From Ralstonia soli (GTDB lineage: Bacteria > Pseudomonadota > Gammaproteobacteria > Burkholderiales > Burkholderiaceae), in the NCBI RefSeq assembly GCF_023955655.1, contig NZ_JAMXHT010000004.1:496001-560000 (forward strand): a DNA stretch of 64,000 bases, in the 5' to 3' direction. Positions 36,854 through 44,449 of the stretch are shown piece by piece (positions within the stretch are counted from its first letter, which is position 1; every line of letters starts with the position of its first letter). The translations under genes were made by a program, and so were the position numbers. The notes beneath the pieces were generated by a model. That model worked only from the letters and a program-made list of their open reading frames with translations, ran no database searches and had not been told where the DNA came from.

Positions 36854-37705
36854 TCAACCACGAATGGCTTCGTCCTGCACCGTGTTCTTCAAGACGCCGA
36901 GGCCCTCGATCTCCACCTCGCAAACGTCCCCATGGCGCATGAGAAGCTTGGGTTCGCGCGCCCAGCCGATACCGGCCGGCGTGCCGCTCACGATCACATC
37001 GCCTGCTTCCAGCGTGATGGCCTCGCTAAGAATGGCAATGAGTGAAGCCACGTCGAACAACATGTCCTTCGTATTCGCGGACTGCACCACCTTGCCGTTC
37101 AAGCGCGTTTGCAGCTTCAGGCCGGCGCCTCCTTCCGGCAATTCGTCGGTGGTCACAAGAGCTGGGCCGAATGCCCCTGTGCCATCGAAGTTCTTGCCAA
37201 CGGTCCATTGCGGCGACTTGAACTGGTACTCACGCACTGAGCCATCGTTGAAGATGGAGTAGCCCGCAACACAGGCGAGCGCGTGCTTTTTCGGAATGTG
37301 GCGGCCACCATTGCCCAGGACAACGGCCAACTCCCCCTCGAAATCAAGCGAATCGGAAACGAGGGGCCGAATCATCGGCGCCTGATGTCCGATCAGACTC
37401 GTATTGAAGCGGGGAAAAATGGTCGGGTAGGACGGCTGCTCGTACGGACTTTCCTTGGTGTGGTCGGCGTAGTTCAAACCGACACAAATGACCTTGCCCG
37501 GGCGCGTAAGCGGCGGCAAAAACGAAACCGAGTCGCTGGCGTATTCAGCACCGCCGGCGCTGCGCGTCCGTCCGAATGTCCTCAGATCAACGCCGCCAGC
37601 AAGCAGCTCTTCAAGCGTCATCTCACCAATCTCTCGGATCGTCTCGCCATCGAGCACCCCGAGCAACCTGCGCCGACCGTCCGGCGAAAAATGAACATAT
37701 TGCAT
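36854..37705 (-). CDS. Fumarylacetoacetate hydrolase family protein
   Basis: A 283-residue FAH-fold enzyme. The N-terminal FAH_N domain starts MQYVHFSPDGRRRLLGVLDG. The catalytic domain begins at about residue 75 with ICVGLNYADHTKES. Metal ligands are the Glu residues of DFEGELAVVLG and the Asp of IFNDGSVREYQ; VSGTPAGIGWARE is the conserved C-terminal motif. Members hydrolyse or decarboxylate 2-oxo acids from ring cleavage (5-oxopent-3-ene-1,2,5-tricarboxylate decarboxylase, fumarylpyruvate hydrolase, acylpyruvase). It is first in the minus-strand operon and divergent from the GntR regulator gene. CGGAGATGCT lies before the ATG. Confidence 0.88.
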   Translation of the reverse strand: MQYVHFSPDGRRRLLGVLDGETIREIGEMTLEELLAGGVDLRTFGRTRSAGGAEYASDSVSFLPPLTRPGKVICVGLNYADHTKESPYEQPSYPTIFPRFNTSLIGHQAPMIRPLVSDSLDFEGELAVVLGNGGRHIPKKHALACVAGYSIFNDGSVREYQFKSPQWTVGKNFDGTGAFGPALVTTDELPEGGAGLKLQTRLNGKVVQSANTKDMLFDVASLIAILSEAITLEAGDVIVSGTPAGIGWAREPKLLMRHGDVCEVEIEGLGVLKNTVQDEAIRG

Positions 37706-37845
37706 AGCATCTCCGACTAATGTCTTGCGTGAACCGTACCCGGCGCTGGATGTCACGCCAGAAGCGTGAAGCCCATACGCGGGCTGGTCAGAAGCGTTGG
37801 CATCTACGCCGCCGGCCTATCTACGTGTGGCGGCCCTGTCGAAAA

Positions 37846-37910
37846 TATATACAAAACTCACAAACGTAGCTATTTTTTTGTTCGCATCGTTAACCCTAGG
37901 AATGTATATA
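37846..37910. promoter_or_regulatory. Divergent promoter/operator region upstream of GntR gene
   Basis: The 225-base gap between the FAH gene and gntR is far more AT-rich than its surroundings. TATATACA (37846-37853) and TGTATATA (37903-37910) form an 8-base inverted repeat with a 49-base spacer; the second arm overlaps a TATAAT (37907-37912) suitable as a -10 box for gntR. FadR-subfamily GntR proteins often bind short AT-rich TNGTNNNACNA-like sites, so autoregulation plus control of the divergent operon is plausible. Confidence 0.4.
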
Positions 37911-37930
37911 ATTTGTGCTGAGGAGCTCCT

Positions 37931-38668
37931 ATGGACGATGACCGTTACGAAACCGCCGACAGCAATGGCTCTAGGACAATGGCCTCGGCATTGACCGAGG
38001 TGATCCTGCAGGACATCGTGACCGGCGTGCTGCCACCCGGCTCGAAGTTGAAGATTCGCGAACTGGCCGAGCGCTATCAGGCGGGCACAATCCCGCTACG
38101 CGAAGCCGTGTCGCGCCTTGCGATGAGCGGATTCGTCGAAGCAAAAGATCAGAAAGGCTTTCGGGTCACGCCGATCTCCCAGGAAGACCTGGAGGACATC
38201 ACCGCGGTCCGACAACGCATCGAAACGGATGCGCTCCGTGATGCCATCGAACGAGGTGGCGCTGAATGGGAAGGATCGGTGCTCGCAGCGTTTCATCAAA
38301 TGAGCTGTCTGCCGATGACGTTGCCAGGGCATCCCCAGTGCTTGAACCCAGCGTGGGAGCGAGCACACGATTGTTTTCATGCGACGCTGCTGTCCGGTAG
38401 CCGCTCCAAGTGGCTCAAGCAGTTTGCTTCTGTCTTGCGTGCGCAATCTGCACGGTACCGCCATCAATCGCTTCGCAGCGAACGAAGTCCGCTGCGGGAT
38501 GTCGCCGACGAGCATCAGAGCATCGTCAAGGCGATATTGGCTCACGACGCAGACCGCGCCTGCGAATTGCTGAGTGCGCATTTCGCTGCCACGACACAGT
38601 TGCTGCACAACGAACGCACGGCGGCTGCCGCATCAAAACCTTCGGCCGAATCGAGGCGCAAGAAGTAG
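37931..38668 (+). CDS. GntR-family regulator, FCD subfamily
   Basis: A 245-residue regulator. The N-terminal winged HTH (about residues 18-85) includes GSKLKIRELAERYQAGTIPL and REAVSRLAMSGFVEAKDQKG. An all-helical FCD effector domain follows (about 95-225), with RIETDALRDAIERGG, HDCFHATLL and DEHQSIVKAILAHDADRACE. GAGGAG precedes the ATG. It is divergent from the 11-gene catabolic/envelope operon and most likely represses it until an organic-acid-like intermediate binds; FCD domains usually bind such metal-chelated acids. The effector is unknown. Confidence 0.9.
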   Translation: MDDDRYETADSNGSRTMASALTEVILQDIVTGVLPPGSKLKIRELAERYQAGTIPLREAVSRLAMSGFVEAKDQKGFRVTPISQEDLEDITAVRQRIETDALRDAIERGGAEWEGSVLAAFHQMSCLPMTLPGHPQCLNPAWERAHDCFHATLLSGSRSKWLKQFASVLRAQSARYRHQSLRSERSPLRDVADEHQSIVKAILAHDADRACELLSAHFAATTQLLHNERTAAAASKPSAESRRKK

Positions 38669-39009
38669 GCTACGGGGCAGGACTTCGGGCGCTTGATGCG
38701 CCGGTGGTTCACTGCCGGGCGCGGCGTACCCAGCCTGGCATACGCTCGCTATCGCGATACCCCGGTGCAAAAAATAGATCAGAACACAGCCTGCTTTTTC
38801 CATAGCAATCAATTCGCACCCGACGTGTGGTGTCCAATTAAGCCTTCGCCACGGCGAGTCTTGGCAGACACGGTTCGACGGGAGCAGACGATAGCTAGCA
38901 AGAATGGCATTTCTTAGTGGTATTCGAAGCTTGAAAGCCATCATAGATTCGCCAAAGCCGCCCTAGTAGTGCCGTAACATGCCGTCTGTGTTCTATAGAA
39001 GGAACAATC
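38669..39009. other. Intergenic stretch between gntR and lysR
   Basis: 341 bases without a gene I can support. The reading frames present lack family resemblance and ribosome-binding sites. The right end carries the promoter and the AGAAGGAAC ribosome-binding site of the following LysR gene, which starts with GTG. Confidence 0.5.
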
Positions 39010-39918
39010 GTGGACGACCTGAACGACCTCTATTACTTCGTCAAGGTGGTGGAGCACGGCGGGTTTACGCAGGCGGGTCTCGCGCTCGGCATACCGAAAT
39101 CCAAGCTGAGCCGTCGCATTGCGGCGCTGGAGGAACAGTATGGTGTGCGTCTTCTGCAGCGCACCACGCGGCACTTTTCCGTCACGGAAACCGGGCGTGA
39201 ATTCTATGAACGCTGTGTCGGAGTTTTGATAGAAGCAGAAGCGGCGCGCGAGGTCATGGAACGCGAGCGCTCCGAGCCACAGGGCATCGTGCGCATGAGT
39301 TGTCCGACGGCATTGCTGGACTACCGCATCGCCGAATTGGTGGCGCTGTTCATGGTCGAGTACCCGAAGATTCAGGTGCAGCTAGAAGCAACCAATCGTC
39401 GTGTCGACGTCGTCGGAGAACGTCTGGATTTCGCATTACGCGTGCGCTTCCCCCCGTTGGAGGACAGTGATCTGGTGATGCGGGTTTTTTCCGAAAGTCG
39501 TCAGCGGCTTGTCGCCTGTCCTGCGCTGCTCGATGGCCGTGAGTTGCCTACGCATCCTGCGGATCTGGCTGGCATGCCAAGCCTTGATTGGGGACCGCCT
39601 CGCGATCACATATGGAACCTCGTCGGCCCTGAGGGAATGCAAGCGCAGGTGCGGCATCAACCTCGGTACATCACCGACGACATGACCGCGCTGAGGCGCG
39701 CAGCGCTCCATGGCGTGGGTATCGTTCAATTGCCTTGCATGGTTGCCGAAGAGGATCTGCGCAATGGGACCCTCATCGACATCCTGCCCGGCTGGGTTCC
39801 CAAAGGGGGGGTCATTCATGCGGTTTTCCCGTCCCGCAGAGGCTTGCTACCGAAGGTGCGCCTGTTGATTGACTATCTCGCCACCCACATTCAGAAGGAG
39901 TCCGGTGGGCTGCTGTAA
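39010..39918 (+). CDS. LysR-family regulator (AaeR/DsdC-like group)
   Basis: A 302-residue LysR regulator beginning with GTG at 39010 behind AGAAGGAAC. The HTH (about residues 2-60) reads MDDLNDLYYFVKVVEHGGFT, then KLSRRIAALEEQYGVRLLQR, and TRHFSVTETGREFYERC marks the end of the linker helix. The effector domain shows GIVRMSCPTALLDYRIAELV. It is convergent with a small monooxygenase gene and is followed 0.7 kb later by an isochorismatase-family hydrolase gene on the same strand, which may be its target. Its effector is not evident. Confidence 0.9.
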   Translation: MDDLNDLYYFVKVVEHGGFTQAGLALGIPKSKLSRRIAALEEQYGVRLLQRTTRHFSVTETGREFYERCVGVLIEAEAAREVMERERSEPQGIVRMSCPTALLDYRIAELVALFMVEYPKIQVQLEATNRRVDVVGERLDFALRVRFPPLEDSDLVMRVFSESRQRLVACPALLDGRELPTHPADLAGMPSLDWGPPRDHIWNLVGPEGMQAQVRHQPRYITDDMTALRRAALHGVGIVQLPCMVAEEDLRNGTLIDILPGWVPKGGVIHAVFPSRRGLLPKVRLLIDYLATHIQKESGGLL

Positions 39919-40023
39919 CGCCGCAGGGAGGGCTCCCACCGTTTTGACATCCAACCACTTCGCGCCGGCGCCGCAACACGACGCGCTCGGTCATCATCGG
40001 CCGCCTATCCCAACGACCTTGGC

Positions 40024-40323
40024 TCAGGCAACAAGTTTCATCCGGTAGAAGACTTCCATACGCTCCACCGCGTCGCTGCCTTCCTCCTGAAAGTGGCGGA
40101 TGTGATCGGACTGCGTGTGGTGGGCTTCCTGCGCAGCAGGGCTACCCCAGTGCTCGACGAAAACAAATCGCCGAGGGTCATCCTGTTGCTCGAACAACTC
40201 GTAGCGCAGATTGCCCGCATCGCGGCGGGATGGCGCCACCACGGCGCGCAGTTTTTCCCGCAGTTCCGCCTCGCGCCCCGTCTTGGCATACAGGATCGCC
40301 AGCACATAAAAGTCGTCCGTCAT
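40024..40323 (-). CDS. Antibiotic-biosynthesis-monooxygenase (ABM) domain protein
   Basis: A 99-residue ferredoxin-like dimeric alpha/beta barrel protein. It starts MTDDFYVLAILYAKTGREAE, followed by LRYELFEQQDDPRRFVFVEH and AHHTQSDHIRHF, the typical ABM pattern (YgiN/quinol monooxygenase-like). GGAGGGCAGGA before the ATG at 40323 decides the start over a longer frame. Known relatives oxidise quinols or anthracyclines without cofactor, others are of unknown role. Its promoter lies in the 326-base gap shared with the divergent isochorismatase gene. Confidence 0.85.
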   Translation of the reverse strand: MTDDFYVLAILYAKTGREAELREKLRAVVAPSRRDAGNLRYELFEQQDDPRRFVFVEHWGSPAAQEAHHTQSDHIRHFQEEGSDAVERMEVFYRMKLVA

Positions 40324-40649
40324 TCCTGCCCTCCGCACGTATGGTTTGAGCAAAGACTAGCAAATGCCACGGTGCAAGCAAGCCCGAATCGCGAGCCACG
40401 CGCCTCGTTCTTTTATAGAGAACAGCGTGTTTTCTGGATGACTATCACGCGTGTTCCGATGTATCACTTATCCTTTAGACGTTCGACACGAAGCGCGGTA
40501 GCAAGACTTGCAGGACGGAAACCCCGACTTGCAATTTGCTGGGTCAAGCATCGTCGACGATCAATCAGGTCTATGTCGCGCACGGTTCATGTAGCGCCGG
40601 TCCTGAAGCGCTGTGTAGCAGAAATCCACCTCTTGCTCTGGAGATAACC
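40324..40649. promoter_or_regulatory. Divergent promoter region, ABM gene and isochorismatase gene
   Basis: A 326-base gap between two divergent starts. The central part (about 40408-40490) is AT-richer than the flanks and carries TTTTATAGAGAACA and CACTTATCCTTTAG, which resemble promoter elements. No perfect operator palindrome was found by eye. GGAGATAACC lies just before the isochorismatase ATG. Confidence 0.4.
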
Positions 40650-41288
40650 ATGGCCAGTGAACCCATTCGCGATCCCGCAAACGACCACCTGCTGACGCCG
40701 CAAAATGCGGCCTTCGTAATCATCGACTACCAACCGGTCCAGGTGAACTCCATCGCCTCGATGGACCGCCAATTGCTCATCAACAACATTGTGGGGACGT
40801 CGCGTGCCGCGGTTGCATACAAGCTTCCGATCGTGCACTCCACTGTCAATGTGAAGACCGGCCTAAACAAGCCGCCAATCCCCCAGCTACGGAATGTGTT
40901 GGGCGACTTCCCCACATATGACCGCACTTCGATCAACTCTTGGGAAGACGTGGAGTTTCGCGCGGCAGTGAAGGCTACTGGGCGCAAGAAGCTGGTCATG
41001 ACCGCCCTGTGGACGGAAGCGTGCTTGACCTTCCCCGCCCTAGACGCCCTCAAGGAAGGTTATGAGGTCTACGTCGTGGTCGATGCTGTAGGCGGCACAT
41101 CCGTGGCAGCGCACGAAGCTGCGCTGCGCCGCATCGAGCAGGCTGGCGGCAAGATGATCAGCGTGGCACAGCTGTTCTGCGAATTGCAGCGTGACTGGTC
41201 GCGCAGCGAAACCGTCCCAGCTTTCATTGACCTCTTCATCCAGACCGGCGGGACCGCAGGCATCCAGTTCTCGTACGACCGCACCTGA
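40650..41288 (+). CDS. Isochorismatase-family (cysteine) hydrolase
   Basis: A 212-residue hydrolase of the isochorismatase/nicotinamidase fold. The catalytic triad can be placed as Asp in AFVIIDYQPVQV (about 28), Lys in NVKTGLNKPP (about 71-76) and Cys in TALWTEACLTFPALDAL (about 119). YcaC-like proteins share WTEACLTF. Reactions in the fold are amide hydrolysis of small molecules and vinyl-ether hydrolysis; the substrate is not known. The start at 40650 follows GGAGATAACC. The gene ends just before a strong hairpin and an amidohydrolase remnant. Confidence 0.85.
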   Translation: MASEPIRDPANDHLLTPQNAAFVIIDYQPVQVNSIASMDRQLLINNIVGTSRAAVAYKLPIVHSTVNVKTGLNKPPIPQLRNVLGDFPTYDRTSINSWEDVEFRAAVKATGRKKLVMTALWTEACLTFPALDALKEGYEVYVVVDAVGGTSVAAHEAALRRIEQAGGKMISVAQLFCELQRDWSRSETVPAFIDLFIQTGGTAGIQFSYDRT

Positions 41289-41295
41289 CCTGCAG

Positions 41296-41324
41296 GCGGG
41301 GCGGTGCTCGCATCACCGCCCCGC
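41296..41324. terminator. Strong hairpin after isochorismatase-family gene
   Basis: GCGGGGCGGTG (41296-41306) and CACCGCCCCGC (41314-41324) are perfect 11-base arms with a 7-base loop, 7 bases after the TGA. Only two T residues follow, so this is an intrinsic-terminator-like hairpin with a weak U-tract. It likely ends the plus-strand transcript. Confidence 0.65.
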
Positions 41325-41329
41325 ATTCG

Positions 41330-41640
41330 AACTGACCGGGCGCAGATGCGGAAACTTCGGGGCTGTGCGAGGCATCTCTGGCCAGACCTGCATGCTTACC
41401 CACACGCGATACCGTGGACGTTGCGTCGCGGATGAACTGGTCGACGTCGAGCGCGGTGAATGCCCCTCCCTGACGAAGCACACGTCCATCCACGATGACG
41501 GTCTCCACGTTAACGGACTGTCTCGAGTAGACCAGAGAAGTGTATGGCTCGAAGACCGGTGCGATATTGATGTCGGTGGTCCGCACGGGAATGATGTCGG
41601 CACGCTTTCCCCGGCTTCAGCGATCCCACTCATGCCGGCC
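41330..41640 (-). pseudogene. C-terminal remnant of an amidohydrolase, frameshifted
   Basis: On the minus strand, VGSLKPGK (near 41625) is followed in another frame by GKRADIIPVRTTDINIAPVF, then YTSLVYSRQSVNVETVIVDG, RVLRQGGAFTALDVDQFIRD and TVSRVGKHAGLA. These align residue by residue with the C-terminal ~85 residues of the intact Tat-exported amidohydrolase at 53713 (GKRADIVLIRTDDINIAPVI and on). The frame changes within a run CCGGGGA near 41610, consistent with one extra G. The N-terminal three quarters of the gene is absent: MCP coding sequence begins 146 bases away. It is a clear relic of a second copy of that enzyme. Confidence 0.8.
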
Positions 41641-41785
41641 GCATCAAGCCGACTGGCTGTGCAACCGGGACCTTCCTGGCGTAATCGACAAACCCCGAGC
41701 GTCCGGACAAGATGATCCGGTGCTCGCGAGGATCGCCCCCGATATCAGTTGACCTCGAACTTGGAGCAAGCGCCTATCGCGGTCA

Positions 41786-42967
41786 CTACCGGAGCTTCGT
41801 CACTTCGGCCACTGGGATTTCGACGGCAGGCGCAGCGCCAGTGTGGATCTTGAACAGAGAGACGGCTACGCCCAGCGCAACAGCCTGCTCTGCAAGTGAC
41901 TCGGCCGCCGCCGCCGTCTGTTCGACCAATGCTGCGTTCTGCTGCGTGACCTGATCCATGTGTGCGACGACCTGATTGATCTGCTCGATATTGCGGCTCT
42001 GTTCATCGGTTGCTCCAGCGACGTTCCTTACCGTATCGGAGACTTGCGTGGCCACACCCTTGATCTCGCGCATCGATGCGCTCACCTCATTGACCTGCCG
42101 GGCGCTTGCCTGAATCAGCGCGACAGAGGAAGAAATGAGGTCTTTGATTTCCCTCGCCGCGGAGGCGGCGCGCTGCGCAAGAGCACGGACTTCTCCTGCG
42201 ACAACGGAGAATCCCTTTCCCAAGTCGCCGGCGCGCGCCGCCTCCACTGAGGCATTGAGCGCCAGAATGTTCGTCTGAAACGCGATCCCCTCGATGGCAC
42301 TCGTAATGTCAGAGATCCGGGCCGAACTGCCGCTGACGCTGTCAATGGTACGAACCATCTCAGCAACCACCGCACTACCAGCCTCGGCAGCTTGCATCGC
42401 AGTCATCGCCAACGCACTCGCGTGCCGCGTACTGTCGGCGTTCAACTTTACGGTCTCGGTGAGCTGGGCCATGCTGGAGGCGGTTCTCTCCAACGATGCG
42501 GCCTGCGCTTCCGTGCGCGCGGAAAGGTCGTGATTACCCATCGCAATTTCGCGCGTCGCCGTATTGACTGCCAGCAAGGAACCTTGAACCACAGAAACGG
42601 TATCTTCTACGCGACGCATCAGCGTGTCGAACGCTCGCGCACTACGTCCAAACTCGTCCATGCGCGGACTCGACGATCGCTTGGTGAGATCCAGCGTGTT
42701 GGCAATCTCTGCGAATTTCCTGCGCTGCCGCTCCAGTCCGCCACAGATGACCTGGTGCAGGTGGTAACCGCCATATCCCATCACGCCGCAAGCCAGTGCC
42801 GCAGCGCCGATCAGCAGTTGCAACGCAAGCTGAAATCTTGGCAGCGCGTTCAGTTCGAGATACCGGAAAGTGAAGGCGCCCAGACAACCGACGGCAACCA
42901 TCAAAACCATCGATGTGCCGAAAGTCAGGATGAGCTTTAACCTGAGTGTAAAGGTGGGATTGCCCAC
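41786..42967 (-). CDS. Methyl-accepting chemotaxis protein without a periplasmic sensor domain
   Basis: A 393-residue chemoreceptor starting with GTG at 42967 behind GGGGAGGGAC. Two membrane helices (about residues 9-31 and 43-66) are separated by only ~12 residues, so there is no periplasmic ligand domain. A HAMP-like linker follows (about 68-125), then the signalling domain with the conserved hairpin tip GIAFQTNILALNASVEAARA and GKGFSVVAGEVRALAQRAAS. No C-terminal CheR-binding pentapeptide is present. It lies 168 bases after catA on the same strand, so it may sense anthranilate or catechol metabolism indirectly (energy or redox state). Link to the pathway is inferred. Confidence 0.9.
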   Translation of the reverse strand: MGNPTFTLRLKLILTFGTSMVLMVAVGCLGAFTFRYLELNALPRFQLALQLLIGAAALACGVMGYGGYHLHQVICGGLERQRRKFAEIANTLDLTKRSSSPRMDEFGRSARAFDTLMRRVEDTVSVVQGSLLAVNTATREIAMGNHDLSARTEAQAASLERTASSMAQLTETVKLNADSTRHASALAMTAMQAAEAGSAVVAEMVRTIDSVSGSSARISDITSAIEGIAFQTNILALNASVEAARAGDLGKGFSVVAGEVRALAQRAASAAREIKDLISSSVALIQASARQVNEVSASMREIKGVATQVSDTVRNVAGATDEQSRNIEQINQVVAHMDQVTQQNAALVEQTAAAAESLAEQAVALGVAVSLFKIHTGAAPAVEIPVAEVTKLR

Positions 42968-43135
42968 GTCCCTCCCCTTCTTTGCAAGGGTTGTAAGTCG
43001 GCGATGAGTCGGTACCTGACTTGCACCGGCTGCGCGTTCTAAACCAGACCGCGATTTTCCGTTCGGATCTGCGCACTATGTCAGCCACACGAGCGACGGC
43101 GGCGCGCTCTACATCCGCCGCCGTCCTGCCTGCAT

Positions 43136-44071
43136 TTACGCCGTCGCTTCTGTGCGCAGGCGATTCACGATCTGGTTGTCCTTGCCATTGACGAGCGAAG
43201 TGAGCGCGATGTTGAACTCGATCGACTTGTACGCGTCGTCCTTGAGGCCGAGTTCCGCACCGCCGCTCTTCTCGATGACGTGCGGGATGAGCTCTTCGCG
43301 GGTGGCATAGGCGAAATCGTCCCAGATCAGCGGATCGCCTTCGACGTTGAACTGCGTCGTGAGCTTGCGATGACCATCACTCGTGACGAAGAAATGCACG
43401 TGCGCCGGGCGGTTGCCGTGCCGACCAAGCCCATTCAGCAGTTGCTGGGTCGCGCCTTGCGGCGGGCAGCCGTACCCCACGGGCATCAGGGTGCGGAATT
43501 CGTACTTGCCATCCACACCGGTGCGCACCGCGCCTCGCAGATTGAATTGCGTCTGTGCGCCGGTCGGGTCGAAGTGAGAATAGAAGCCCTTCGAATTGGC
43601 ATGCCAGCATTCCACAACTGCACCCGCAACCGGCTTGCCGTCCGACCCGGTAACCGTGCCGTGAATGACCAGCGGACCGGCTTCCGGATCTGCGTTGATA
43701 TCGATCTTGTTTACGCCATCCCGCACGGTCGCCCCTGCAACGTACAGCGGGCCTTCGATGGTGCGGGGCGTACCGCCATCAATGCCGGCTGCCCTGTCCG
43801 CAGCGTCCATCCGCACGTCCAGATATTTTTCGAGGCCGAGGCCCGCCGCGAGCAGTGCTGCTTCGCCGTCCTGGCCCAACTTGTTCAGGTAGTTGATACC
43901 TGCCCAGACTTCGTCGGGAGAAATGTCGAGGTCGTCGATGGCCTTGAACAGGTCCCCAAGCAAACGGTGGACGATGCGCTGGAAGCGCGCGTTGCCGCTG
44001 CTGCCATCCAGGTTGGCGGCAGCCTTCAGCAAATCCTGGACTTCTTTGGTTTGAAAAACTTGAACGCTCAT
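43136..44071 (-). CDS. catA: Catechol 1,2-dioxygenase
   Basis: A 311-residue intradiol dioxygenase that opens catechol to cis,cis-muconate with non-haem Fe(III). An N-terminal helical dimerisation domain covers about 1-105. The catalytic domain shows the ligands Tyr in IEGPLYVAGA, Tyr in PVGYGCPPQG and two His in GNRPAHVHFFV, with CWHANSKGFYSHFD typical of the family. The start at 44071 (MSVQVFQTKEVQDLL) follows AGGAGACCG. It is third of catB-catC-catA downstream of the anthranilate dioxygenase genes, whose product is catechol. Confidence 0.95.
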   Translation of the reverse strand: MSVQVFQTKEVQDLLKAAANLDGSSGNARFQRIVHRLLGDLFKAIDDLDISPDEVWAGINYLNKLGQDGEAALLAAGLGLEKYLDVRMDAADRAAGIDGGTPRTIEGPLYVAGATVRDGVNKIDINADPEAGPLVIHGTVTGSDGKPVAGAVVECWHANSKGFYSHFDPTGAQTQFNLRGAVRTGVDGKYEFRTLMPVGYGCPPQGATQQLLNGLGRHGNRPAHVHFFVTSDGHRKLTTQFNVEGDPLIWDDFAYATREELIPHVIEKSGGAELGLKDDAYKSIEFNIALTSLVNGKDNQIVNRLRTEATA

Positions 44072-44131
44072 GATCTCGGTCTCCTTTTGTCTTGGGCGGG
44101 GAATTGGCATTGACTTGGCGCACGCCGGAAA

Positions 44132-44422
44132 TCAGGCATCGCTGTCCCGGATGGACGACGGGTGGCGGCACAACGGTGTCACGGAAATCTTCATGTACGG
44201 GAACAGCGGCAGTGCGGTAAGCACGTCGTGCAGCTCGGCGTTACTCTCCACATCGAAGATGCTGTAGTTGGCATATTCGCCGGCGAGTCGCCAGATATGG
44301 CGCCACTTCCCGCTGCGTTGCAGGTCCTGCGAATACGCCTTCTCGCGCACCTTGATCTCGTCGGCCACCTCCGCGGGCATATCGGCAGGAATATTCACGT
44401 CCATGCGTACGTGGAAAAGCAT
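44132..44422 (-). CDS. catC: Muconolactone delta-isomerase
   Basis: A 96-residue protein that isomerises muconolactone to 3-oxoadipate enol-lactone. It starts MLFHVRMDVNIPADMPAEVA and contains GKWRHIWRLAGEYANYSIFD and LHDVLTALPLFPYMKISVTP, all conserved in CatC. Family length (about 92-97) is matched. AAGGACG precedes the ATG. It lies between catB and catA with short gaps, in the same transcription unit. Confidence 0.95.
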   Translation of the reverse strand: MLFHVRMDVNIPADMPAEVADEIKVREKAYSQDLQRSGKWRHIWRLAGEYANYSIFDVESNAELHDVLTALPLFPYMKISVTPLCRHPSSIRDSDA

Positions 44423-44449
44423 CGTCTGCGTCCTTCTAAACGTGGGGAG

